The notes beneath the pieces are model-generated. The model was not told the DNA's origin, did no database searches, and saw nothing but the letters and a program-made list of their open reading frames with translations. A stretch of DNA of 64,000 bases from Aliiroseovarius sp. M344. GTDB taxonomy: Bacteria > Pseudomonadota > Alphaproteobacteria > Rhodobacterales > Rhodobacteraceae. Below, in pieces: positions 25,877-34,058 of this stretch. How positions within the stretch are numbered: position 1 is the first letter of the stretch; each line of letters starts with the position of its first letter. Where the stretch lies: positions 124,001 through 188,000 of the forward strand of contig NZ_CP081153.1 of the NCBI RefSeq assembly GCF_025140835.1, in the 5' to 3' direction. The position numbers and the translations under genes were made by a program.

Positions 25877-26548
25877 ATGAAAGAATCAACGAAACGCGCG
25901 CTTGTCATTGGATCCTCCGGCGGGGTCGGTCAGGCCTTGAACGTCGCCCTGCAGGGGCGGGGCTTTGACGTCATCGGCCTGTCGCGGGCAGGTGATAGAT
26001 TGGATATCACCAACGAGGACAGCGTGTCCGCTGCGCTGGGCCAACTTGACGGTTCCTTTGACTTGATCATCGTTGCCACCGGTATTCTGGCCGCGCAGTC
26101 CGGCCCCGAGAAATCGATAGGCGCCGTAACCGCCGAGGAACTTGCTGCGGTGTTCGCAGTGAACGCCATAGGACCGGCGCTGATCCTGAAACATGCCAAA
26201 CACCTGTTGGCGCGTGACAGGCCTGCGGTGTTCGCCGCCTTGTCTGCCCGCGTCGGCTCTATCGGCGACAATCGATTGGGTGGGTGGTATTCCTATCGGG
26301 CCTCGAAAGCGGCGCTAAACCAGTTGATCAAAACCGCCTCGATCGAGATGCGTCGGACACACAAACATCTGATATGCGTTGCGCTGCACCCGGGCACTGT
26401 GGCTACCCCGTTCACCAAGGACTATCCCCAGCACAAATCGGTGCCACCCGACGCGGCCGCTGAAAACCTGTTGGGCGTCATCGAAAAACTCACCCCGGAA
26501 GACAATGGCCGCTTCTTTGATTGGGCCGGTAAACCTGTGCCGTGGTGA
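25877..26548 (+). CDS. SDR-family oxidoreductase (C-factor/CsgA-like)
   Basis: This 223-residue short-chain dehydrogenase has the nucleotide motif VIGSSGGVG near the N-terminus, the catalytic Ser region ALSARVGSIGD and the YSYRASKAALNQ motif with Tyr and Lys. It ends with the segment LHPGTVATPF and resembles the C-factor-type SDRs often annotated in proteobacteria. It is enclosed by puuD and the second LysR gene, inside the purine island, but no purine step needs such an enzyme. It could act on an aldehyde by-product or be a passenger. The substrate is unknown. Confidence 0.85.
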   Translation: MKESTKRALVIGSSGGVGQALNVALQGRGFDVIGLSRAGDRLDITNEDSVSAALGQLDGSFDLIIVATGILAAQSGPEKSIGAVTAEELAAVFAVNAIGPALILKHAKHLLARDRPAVFAALSARVGSIGDNRLGGWYSYRASKAALNQLIKTASIEMRRTHKHLICVALHPGTVATPFTKDYPQHKSVPPDAAAENLLGVIEKLTPEDNGRFFDWAGKPVPW

Positions 26549-26573
26549 CGGACGCGATAAACGGCGCGAAGGC

Positions 26574-27509
26574 TTAGGATTGGGCCTGTTTTGGGAAAAT
26601 TGGCGCCACGCCCAACAGGGGCTTGCTGTTTTCAATGACGAAATTGACGAACAGGCGGACCTTGGGGTCTTGCAGCTTCTTGTGCGGATAAAGGCAGCCA
26701 AAAATTGTTGGGGCGGGCGGGGTTTCGGGAAGCACCTCGACAAGCGTGCCATCGCGAAGGTGCCCCGCCACTTCAAAACGCGGTTTGTTAACGATGCCGC
26801 GCCCGTCCAACGCCCAAGCCGTCAGGACATCACCGTCATCGGCGTCATATTTGCCAGCGACCTCCAGTTTCCGCGCCCCTTTGGCGGTTTGCAGCACCCA
26901 GAAATATTCGGGCGAGCGCGGATATCTGAGAAGCAGGCAATTCGCGGTGTCTTTCATCAGGTCGTCAGGTGTCTGAGGTGTGCCGTTCTGCGCCAGGTAC
27001 TCGGGCGAGGCGCACAACACCCGCTCGCAGTCACTGATCTTGCGCAGTTTCAGGTTCGAATCGCTGGGTGTTCCGATAAAAAAGGACACGTCTAATCCGT
27101 CGGCCAGAATATCCACTTTGCGGTCAGACAGCCGCATTTGCAGTCGCGTGTCAGGATATTTCTCGACGAACTTTGGCACCAAGGGCGCGATAACTCGGCG
27201 TCCGGCCCCCAGCGGCGCGGTCACGCGGATCGTCCCGCGCGGCGCGTGAGAGAAGTTGGCGACCTTCGACTCCGCGATATCAACCGTCTCAAGCACTGCC
27301 TTCGCCTCGTCATAGAACAGCTTGCCAACTTCGGTTGGTGACAATGAGCGTGTGGTCCGGTTGAACAGGCGCACACCCAGGTGTTTCTCCAGCTCTTTGA
27401 TGCGCTTACTGGCAACCGCCGGGGTCAGGCGCAGGTCGCGACCACCTGATGTGATGCTGCCAAGATCAACCACGCGAACAAATACGCGAAGGCTTTCGAT
27501 ATAGGACAT
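26574..27509 (-). CDS. LysR-family transcriptional regulator (paralogue 2)
   Basis: This 311-residue LysR protein has helix-turn-helix LRVFVRVVDLGSITSGGRDLRLTPAVASKRIKELEKHLGVRLFNRTTR and effector domain GTIRVTAPLGAGRRVIAP. It lines up residue by residue with the regulator at 23519-24424 (shared APxVPKF, SDRKxDxxAxGLD, DSNLxxRKIxDCxRVLCASPxY, DPKxRLFxxF), so the two arose by duplication. The start at 27509 begins at MSYIESLRVF, and a longer frame adds 14 residues without family support. It is divergent from xdhA and probably controls xdhABC. Confidence 0.9.
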   Translation of the reverse strand: MSYIESLRVFVRVVDLGSITSGGRDLRLTPAVASKRIKELEKHLGVRLFNRTTRSLSPTEVGKLFYDEAKAVLETVDIAESKVANFSHAPRGTIRVTAPLGAGRRVIAPLVPKFVEKYPDTRLQMRLSDRKVDILADGLDVSFFIGTPSDSNLKLRKISDCERVLCASPEYLAQNGTPQTPDDLMKDTANCLLLRYPRSPEYFWVLQTAKGARKLEVAGKYDADDGDVLTAWALDGRGIVNKPRFEVAGHLRDGTLVEVLPETPPAPTIFGCLYPHKKLQDPKVRLFVNFVIENSKPLLGVAPIFPKQAQS

Positions 27510-27564
27510 GCGCTTCCCACTTGGCTTTGGCGTTAGGGCAGAGCATGACATGGCACAAGTTAAT

Positions 27565-27583
27565 TTTCAACAATCTGTTGAAA
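27565..27583. promoter_or_regulatory. perfect palindrome in the LysR/xdhA spacer
   Basis: TTTCAACA and TGTTGAAA, separated by ATC, form a perfect 19-bp palindrome. It is about 55 bp upstream of the neighbouring LysR start and 94 bp upstream of xdhA, the usual place for a LysR recognition site (T-N11-A symmetric core). It is the strongest candidate operator for xdhABC. Confidence 0.5.
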
Positions 27584-27676
27584 GTCTTTACCGACTACGC
27601 CTCTATTTGAAAGCAATTGGCCGCTCTATGCTGACTATCGAAAGGTCCCTCTAGACCCAGGTTTTCAGGAGCGCAC

Positions 27677-29140
27677 ATGACATATCGCAACAACATCCAT
27701 TTTCTTCTCAATGGGAAGCCTGTCACCGTTGCGGATGCCGGTGCGGACCAGACGTTGTTGGACTTTCTGCGCCTGACCAAGCGCCTGACAGGCACCAAGG
27801 AAGGGTGCGCCGAAGGGGATTGCGGGGCCTGCACCGTGTTGGTGGGGCGGTTGACCGATACCGGTTTGACCTATGAGCCTGTGAATGCCTGCATCCGCTT
27901 TCTAGTCTCGTTGGACGGCTGTCATGTCGTCACGGTCGAGCATCTATCCGGCCCCGAAGGCCGCCTGCACCCGGTGCAACAGGCCATGGTCGACCACCAC
28001 GGAAGCCAATGCGGTTTCTGCACGCCGGGCTTCGTGATGTCGCTTTACGCGCTGTGGATGGCGACGCCAGAGCCGACCGAGGTGCAGGTCGAAACCGCGC
28101 TGCAAGGCAACCTGTGCCGCTGCACGGGGTATGAGCCGATCATTCGCGCCGCCGTTGCGGTCAGCCGCTATGGCACGCCGACGGCAGACCACCTGAATAC
28201 CGAACGCGATCAGGTGATCAGCCAGCTTCGCGCTCTGCGGGATGGCCAGCGCGTTGTTACCGGACCGGCCGACAACCAAGCCATTCTGCCCGCAGATGTC
28301 GACGATCTGGCCGAGGTTCTGCTGGCCCACCCAAAAGCGACAATCGTCGCAGGGGCGACCGATGTCGGCCTGTGGGTCACGAAGTTTCTGCGCCCGATCA
28401 GCCCTGCCATCTTTATCGGCCATCTGGACGGTTTGAAATCCGTGCGTCAGGACACCGACGGTTTGGTGATCGGCGCCGCCGCCACCTATACCGACTGTCA
28501 GAATGCTATCGCCGAGATATTCCCGCATCTGACCCCCTATTGGGACCGGATCGCCGGTTGGCAGGTGCGCAATATGGGCACGGTCGGCGGCAATATTGCA
28601 AACGGCTCGCCCATTGGCGACACGCCGCCCGTGCTGATTGCGTTGGGGGCCGAAGTCACGCTGCGCCATGGTGCCACGCGTCGCACCATGCCCTTGCAAG
28701 ACTTCTTCATTGATTACGGCAAACAAGACCGTAAGCCCGGCGAGTTTGTCGAAAGCATCCGCGTTCCTCGCCCTGCGCCGGGGCAGCGCGACGCGGCCTA
28801 TAAAATCTCAAAACGCCGCGACGAGGATATTTCCTCAGTTGCCGTTGGGATCAGCGTCACCTTGACCGAGGGTGTGATCAGCAGCTGTTGCATTGCCTTT
28901 GGCGGCATGGCGGCCACCCCCAAGCGCGCCGCCGCTGCCGAGGCCGCGCTGCTGGGTCAAAGCTGGTCCGAGCAGGTTTTTGACAAAGCCGCGCAGGCCC
29001 TGCCGCAAGACTTTGCGCCGCTGTCCGATTGGCGCGCGTCGGCAGATTACCGAATGCTGTCGGCCCAAAACCTCTTGCGCCGGTTTTTTCTGGACGATGA
29101 CGACGCGACCACAACCCCTGTTCGACTGACAACCGCATAA
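27677..29140 (+). CDS. xdhA: xanthine dehydrogenase small subunit XdhA (2Fe-2S and FAD domains)
   Basis: XdhA carries electrons from the molybdenum site of XdhB through two 2Fe-2S clusters to FAD and NAD. In this 487-residue protein the plant-ferredoxin domain has C44, C49, C52 and C72. The helical 2Fe-2S domain has C112-GF-C115 and C147-R-C149. The FAD domain starts near residue 190 (VVAGATDVGLWVTK; NMGTVGGNIANGSPIGD). AGGAGCG precedes the ATG. It is the first gene of xdhABC-permease(-guaD), all closely spaced. Confidence 0.96.
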   Translation: MTYRNNIHFLLNGKPVTVADAGADQTLLDFLRLTKRLTGTKEGCAEGDCGACTVLVGRLTDTGLTYEPVNACIRFLVSLDGCHVVTVEHLSGPEGRLHPVQQAMVDHHGSQCGFCTPGFVMSLYALWMATPEPTEVQVETALQGNLCRCTGYEPIIRAAVAVSRYGTPTADHLNTERDQVISQLRALRDGQRVVTGPADNQAILPADVDDLAEVLLAHPKATIVAGATDVGLWVTKFLRPISPAIFIGHLDGLKSVRQDTDGLVIGAAATYTDCQNAIAEIFPHLTPYWDRIAGWQVRNMGTVGGNIANGSPIGDTPPVLIALGAEVTLRHGATRRTMPLQDFFIDYGKQDRKPGEFVESIRVPRPAPGQRDAAYKISKRRDEDISSVAVGISVTLTEGVISSCCIAFGGMAATPKRAAAAEAALLGQSWSEQVFDKAAQALPQDFAPLSDWRASADYRMLSAQNLLRRFFLDDDDATTTPVRLTTA

Positions 29141-29152
29141 GGAAGCTTTGAT

Positions 29153-31471
29153 ATGAAAGATAGTGCCTCCATTCGCGGCGCGGCCCACACCGACCGCATT
29201 CATGACAGTGCCACCAAACATGTCACCGGGTCAGCGGATTACACCGATGACATCGCCGAGCCCGTGGGGACGCTTCATGCCTATCTGGGCGTGTCGGATG
29301 TGGCCCATGCCAAATTAGGGCGCGTTGATCTGTCCGCTGTTCTGGCTGCCCCCGGTGTGGTCGGTGTGCTGACCGCAGACGATATTCCCGGCCATAACGA
29401 CGTCAGCCCCACTGGCCTGAACGACGAGCCGGTGTTTCCGACCGACACGATCCAGTTTTACGGCCAACCGCTGTTTGCGGTCATTGCCGAAACACGTGAT
29501 GATGCACGCCGTGCCGCCGAGCTTGCGCAGGTCGATTACGAGGTCCTGCCGCACGCGTTAGACCCTATTGCCGCGCAGGAAGCGGGTTATCCACATGTTA
29601 CCGCGCCATTGAAGCTGGAGCGTGGCGAGGTTGACCCAGCCATTGCGACAGCGACCAACCGTATTCAAGCCCGGATGACTGTCGGCGGACAAGATCACAT
29701 GTATCTGGAAGGCCATATTGCCTTTGCCATTCCCGGCGAGGATGATGACGTGATCGTCCACTGTTCCACCCAACATCCAAGTGAGGCGCAGCATATGGTC
29801 GCCCATGTGTTGGGTGTGCCGTCCAATGCGGTCACGGTGAATGTGCGCCGCATGGGGGGTGGGTTTGGTGGCAAAGAAAGCCAGATGAACCTGTTCTGTG
29901 CCGTCGCCGCCATCGCCGCCAAGAAATGGAACCGTGCGGTGAAAATCCGCCCCGACCGCGATCAGGACATGACCGCGACCGGCAAGCGCCATGACTTCGT
30001 GATCGACTATGACGTGGCCTTTGATGATGCAGGCCGGATCGAAGCTGTGGACGGCGTCTTTGCGGCGCGCTGCGGGTTTTCTTCGGACCTGTCTGGGCCT
30101 GTGACGGACCGTGCGCTGTTCCACGCCGACAATGCCTATTTCTATCCGAATGTGCGGCTGGTCAGCCATCCGATGAAGACCAACACAGTCTCGAACACAG
30201 CGTTTCGAGGCTTCGGCGGGCCACAAGGCGTGATCGTGGCCGAACGCATCATGGAAGAGATCGCCTATGCCACCGGCCAAGACCCGCTGGATGTACGCAA
30301 GGCGAATTTCTATGGCGGCGCGGGTCGTGATCTGACGCCCTATCACCAAGAGGTCGAGGACAACATTCTGGATCGGCTGGTGAGCGAGCTAGAGGAAACC
30401 GCAGGCTATCGCGCGCGTCGCAAAGCCATCATCGACTTCAACGCAACCTCGCGCGTTCTGAAAAAGGGCATCGCACTGACGCCGGTCAAGTTCGGCATCT
30501 CGTTCACCGCAACCTGGTACAATCAGGCGGGCGCGCTGGTCCATGTCTATAACGACGGTTCTATCCATCTGAACCATGGCGGCACCGAGATGGGTCAGGG
30601 TCTGAACACCAAAGTGGCGCAAGTCGTCGCCGAGGCGTTTCAGGTGGATTTCGAGCGGATCAAGATCACCAAGACCACGACCGAAAAGGTGCCGAACACG
30701 TCCGCGACTGCCGCGTCCTCAGGCACCGACCTGAATGGTATGGCGGCCCTGAATGCGGTCGAGCAGATTAAGGCGCGGTTGGTCGAATTTGCCGCCGGAA
30801 AGTGGGAGGTGTCACCTGACGCTGTTTCGTTTGAGCCAAATCAGGTGCGTATCGGTGACGTTGTGCTCTCCTTCGACGCTTTCGTTAAAGAAGCCTATAT
30901 GGCGCGGGTGCAACTCTCGGCTGCGGGCTTCTATAAGACGCCGAAAATCCATTGGGATCGCGCCGCCGGAAAGGGTCGCCCATTCTTTTACTATGCCTAT
31001 GGCGCGGCCTGTTCCGAGGTGACGATCGACACATTGACTGGCGAATACCGGGTCGAGCGGACGGATATCCTGCATGATGTGGGCCGCTCGCTGAATCCAG
31101 TTCTGGACAAGGGTCAAGTCGAAGGCGCGTTCATTCAGGGCATGGGCTGGCTGACCACCGAAGAATTGTGGTGGGACGACGCGGGTTGCTTGCGTACCCA
31201 CGCGCCGTCGACTTACAAGATTCCGCTGGCCTCGGACCGCCCGCGTGTGTTCAACGTCAAGCTTGCCGACTGGTCCGAAAACCGCGAGCTGACCATCAAA
31301 CGGTCAAAAGCCGTGGGTGAGCCGCCCTTCATGCTGGGCATCTCGGTGTTCGAAGCGCTGTCGATGGCGGTTGCCTCGGTCGGGGATTATCGCACCTGCC
31401 CGCGTCTTGACGCGCCCGCCACACCCGAGCGCGTTCTCATGGCCGTCGAACACCTGAAAGCGGCTGGTTAA
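29153..31471 (+). CDS. xdhB: xanthine dehydrogenase large (molybdopterin) subunit XdhB
   Basis: XdhB is the molybdenum-cofactor subunit that hydroxylates hypoxanthine and xanthine to urate. The 772-residue length is normal. Recognisable are the N-terminal TGSADYTDDI, GGQDHMYLEGHIAFA, the Moco glycine loop RRMGGGFGGKESQ, TAFRGFGGPQGV, HLNHGGTEMGQGLNTK and the catalytic glutamate E723 in AVGEPPFMLG. The Glu and Arg residues expected for purine rather than aldehyde substrates seem present in the RGFGG and EGH regions, consistent with xanthine. It starts 12 bp after xdhA, with AAGGAAG upstream. Confidence 0.96.
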   Translation: MKDSASIRGAAHTDRIHDSATKHVTGSADYTDDIAEPVGTLHAYLGVSDVAHAKLGRVDLSAVLAAPGVVGVLTADDIPGHNDVSPTGLNDEPVFPTDTIQFYGQPLFAVIAETRDDARRAAELAQVDYEVLPHALDPIAAQEAGYPHVTAPLKLERGEVDPAIATATNRIQARMTVGGQDHMYLEGHIAFAIPGEDDDVIVHCSTQHPSEAQHMVAHVLGVPSNAVTVNVRRMGGGFGGKESQMNLFCAVAAIAAKKWNRAVKIRPDRDQDMTATGKRHDFVIDYDVAFDDAGRIEAVDGVFAARCGFSSDLSGPVTDRALFHADNAYFYPNVRLVSHPMKTNTVSNTAFRGFGGPQGVIVAERIMEEIAYATGQDPLDVRKANFYGGAGRDLTPYHQEVEDNILDRLVSELEETAGYRARRKAIIDFNATSRVLKKGIALTPVKFGISFTATWYNQAGALVHVYNDGSIHLNHGGTEMGQGLNTKVAQVVAEAFQVDFERIKITKTTTEKVPNTSATAASSGTDLNGMAALNAVEQIKARLVEFAAGKWEVSPDAVSFEPNQVRIGDVVLSFDAFVKEAYMARVQLSAAGFYKTPKIHWDRAAGKGRPFFYYAYGAACSEVTIDTLTGEYRVERTDILHDVGRSLNPVLDKGQVEGAFIQGMGWLTTEELWWDDAGCLRTHAPSTYKIPLASDRPRVFNVKLADWSENRELTIKRSKAVGEPPFMLGISVFEALSMAVASVGDYRTCPRLDAPATPERVLMAVEHLKAAG

Positions 31472-31474
31472 GCG

Positions 31475-32371
31475 ATGAGCCTGGCCGCGCATCAATTTGA
31501 CGGTTTCCTGTCTCAGAACAGGCGGGTGATCCGTGTCACCCTGACCCGTGTGCGTGGATCATCACCGCGCAACGAAGGCACCGAAATGTTTGTCACGCGT
31601 GATTGTCTGTGGGGCACCATTGGTGGCGGTCAGCTGGAATACATCGCCATCGACCGCGCGCGTGAAATGCTGCGCGACGGCGTTCTGAACCTTGATCTGG
31701 ACGTGCCCCTTGGACCAGAGATCGGCCAATGCTGCGGCGGTCGGGTCGAGCTGTCATTGGCGCGGATGCGCAGGGCCGACAAGCGCGACGCTGTCGCGCG
31801 GGCGCAGGACCAGGCCGACCAATTGCCCCATATCTATGTCATGGGCGCGGGTCATGTGGGCCGTGCTTTGGCCGATCTGTTCCAGCACATGCCGGTGCGC
31901 TGCATCCTGATCGACACCCGCGAAGACGAGCTGAGCCAATGCCGTGCCGACGTGGAAACGCGGCTGAGCGCGATCCCGGAGGTGGATATCATCAACGCTC
32001 CGGCGGGCAGCGCCTTTGTCGTGCTGACCCATGATCACGCGCTGGATTTCCTGCTGACCCTCGCTGCTCTTGAAAAGGGTGACGCGACATATGTCGGCAT
32101 GATTGGGTCTGCCACCAAGCGGGCCAAATTTCGCAATTGGGTCCGCCTGCATGGCGACGACCACAGCACCGAACAATTGATTTGCCCCATTGGGGCAAGC
32201 GGCAGCCGTGACAAACGGCCCAGCGTCATCGCGGCCTTGGTGGCAGCGGAAGTGATTGCTGATTTGACCTCTGAAACTGCCGCACACACCCAGCAATGGG
32301 ACAAGGGAGCGCCCATCCTGGGCAATCAATCAGACCGAAAGAGCAACCGCGCCAGACTGGCCCGGGACTAA
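31475..32371 (+). CDS. xdhC: xanthine dehydrogenase accessory protein XdhC
   Basis: XdhC binds the molybdenum cofactor, assists its sulfuration and inserts it into XdhB. The 298-residue protein has the XdhC N-terminal motif TRVRGSSPRNEGTEMFV, GTIGGGQLEY and the Cys pair IGQCCGGRVEL that holds the cofactor. The C-terminal Rossmann domain has MGAGHVGRALADL, and the late motif is YVGMIGSATKRAKF. It starts 3 bp after xdhB, indicating coupled translation. Encoding its own chaperone makes the xdh operon self-contained. Confidence 0.95.
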   Translation: MSLAAHQFDGFLSQNRRVIRVTLTRVRGSSPRNEGTEMFVTRDCLWGTIGGGQLEYIAIDRAREMLRDGVLNLDLDVPLGPEIGQCCGGRVELSLARMRRADKRDAVARAQDQADQLPHIYVMGAGHVGRALADLFQHMPVRCILIDTREDELSQCRADVETRLSAIPEVDIINAPAGSAFVVLTHDHALDFLLTLAALEKGDATYVGMIGSATKRAKFRNWVRLHGDDHSTEQLICPIGASGSRDKRPSVIAALVAAEVIADLTSETAAHTQQWDKGAPILGNQSDRKSNRARLARD

Positions 32372-32401
32372 CTTCTGGTCACATTGGAGGAGGAGACCGT
32401 C

Positions 32402-33985
32402 ATGGACGGTGGAACTTACAACTACAAGCTTTTTGCGCGCAGTGACTTCAGCGCGTTCTGGGCACTGTTTACTGATAACCTGATCAATTTGATCGTGCTG
32501 GCAGGTGTCTGTCAGTTCGTCTTCAACATGCCGGCCGCGATTGTCTTTGGTCGCATCCTGCCGGGCGCGGCCGTTGCCATCATGGCCGGTGTTGCCGTCT
32601 ATACATGGCTGGCCAAGCGCGCCGCGCAAAAGCACGGGCGCGACGTGACCGCCCTGCCATACGGCATCTCGACACCCGTGATGTTTGTCTATCTGTTCGG
32701 CGTGATTGGCCCGATTTACTGGTCCACCAATGATGCGATGCTTGCATGGCAAGTGGGTATTGGTGCGGGCTTTATGGGCGGGATCGTTGCGGGCCTTGGG
32801 GCGATCGTCGGCCCGTGGCTGAAACGCGTCACGCCGCGCGCAGGTATGCTGGGCACCCTGTGCGGCATCGCGCTGGTGTTCATCGGCACCGTGCCACTGG
32901 CCACAGTGTTCGAGGACCCGTTCATCGGATTTGCCTCGATGATCATCATCCTGTGGGGTCTGGTCGGACGTTTCCGCCTTCCCTTCAACATTCCTGCCGG
33001 TCTTCTGGCCCTGATCGTCGGCACCGTGGTCGCGCTGGGCATGGGCAAGGCGACGATCAGCTTCGAAGGCGTCGGGTTCTATCCGCCTTTGCCCTATATC
33101 GGAGACCTGATTGCAGGAATTCAACACCTGATCGCCAACCCAGAGCTGTTCCTGGTTTTGGTTCCGGTACAGATCTATAACTTCATCGAAACCATGAACA
33201 ATGTCGAAAGCGCCGAAGCAGCGGGCGACCATTATCCGGTGGCCACCTGTCAGGTGACGGACGGTGTCGGCACGATGATCGGCGCGGTCTTTGGTTCGCC
33301 TTTCCCCACCACCGCCTATATCGGCCATCCGGCATATAAACGAATGGGCGCGCATACTGGTTATATCATTGCCGTTGGGTTGGTTATTCCCTTCGCCGCA
33401 TTCTTCGGATTGCTGGCTTTCCTGAACAACCTGATCCCCGTGGCCGCCGCCGCGCCGGTTCTGGTGTTCGTGGCGCTGAGCCTGATTACCAACACGGCAC
33501 ATTCGGTGAAGACCGAGCATATGGCCGCTGTGACCATCGCGATGATGCCGCATGTGTCATCCTTCCTTGTGACCAAATGGGGTTCGCTGATGGGGGCACT
33601 TGGTGCAACGGGGGTTGAAGGACTTCCGCGACTGGGGGACGAAGCCCTGACCGCTGCGTTGCTGCAACAAGGGGCGCATTTCGAAGGCCACCTTGCGCTT
33701 AGCCAAGGTGCCATCCTGACCGGCCTGATCTGGGGTGCCATTGTGGCCAGCGTGATCGACGGACGGTTCCGCAACGCGGGTGGGTTTGCCCTTGCGGCTT
33801 GTGGCATGTCGTTGGTCGGCATCGTTCATTCGGCCAGCCTGCATTGGCCCAGCCTCAGCGGGGTCAGCATGGGTTATCTAATCGCGGCGGCCTTCCTGTT
33901 CATCTATCCGCACTTCCACAAAGAAGGCGAATTGGTGAACGAGAATCTGCCGACGGAAGAACCACAAATCACACCGGGCGAATAA
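32402..33985 (+). CDS. NCS2/xanthine-uracil-type permease, second purine transporter
   Basis: This 527-residue protein with about 12-14 membrane helices is related to xanthine/uracil permeases but differs clearly from the one at 19618. Characteristic segments are RSDFSAFWALFTDNLINLIVLAG, DVTALPYGISTPVMFVYLFGVIGPIY, YNFIETMNNVESAEAAGD (the Glu-rich substrate region) and GSPFPTTAYIGHPAYKRMGA. It sits between xdhC and guaD in the same orientation, so it most likely imports guanine, hypoxanthine or xanthine. GGAGGAGGAG lies before the ATG at 32402, and an in-frame TTG at 32384 is part of that ribosome-site run. Confidence 0.82.
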   Translation: MDGGTYNYKLFARSDFSAFWALFTDNLINLIVLAGVCQFVFNMPAAIVFGRILPGAAVAIMAGVAVYTWLAKRAAQKHGRDVTALPYGISTPVMFVYLFGVIGPIYWSTNDAMLAWQVGIGAGFMGGIVAGLGAIVGPWLKRVTPRAGMLGTLCGIALVFIGTVPLATVFEDPFIGFASMIIILWGLVGRFRLPFNIPAGLLALIVGTVVALGMGKATISFEGVGFYPPLPYIGDLIAGIQHLIANPELFLVLVPVQIYNFIETMNNVESAEAAGDHYPVATCQVTDGVGTMIGAVFGSPFPTTAYIGHPAYKRMGAHTGYIIAVGLVIPFAAFFGLLAFLNNLIPVAAAAPVLVFVALSLITNTAHSVKTEHMAAVTIAMMPHVSSFLVTKWGSLMGALGATGVEGLPRLGDEALTAALLQQGAHFEGHLALSQGAILTGLIWGAIVASVIDGRFRNAGGFALAACGMSLVGIVHSASLHWPSLSGVSMGYLIAAAFLFIYPHFHKEGELVNENLPTEEPQITPGE

Positions 33986-34007
33986 TTCCTCCCTTTGCCC
34001 GAACTCA

Positions 34008-34042
34008 GCACAGGGCGCGCCCGCCGCGTCCTGTGCCTTTTC
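34008..34042 (+). terminator. strong stem-loop between the purine permease and guaD
   Basis: A 12-bp stem (34008-34019 with 34025-34036, one G-T wobble, 5-base loop) is followed by CTTTTC. It may terminate or attenuate the xdhABC-permease message before guaD, which starts 17 bp further on, or act as a processing site. Confidence 0.6.
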
Positions 34043-34058
34043 TTGAACGGAATATGCA

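Noticed and set aside
32330-33553. 407-codon minus-strand open frame
   Set aside because: It lies antisense to the second NCS2 permease, has a low-complexity His/Asp/Gln-rich translation and lacks a ribosome site.
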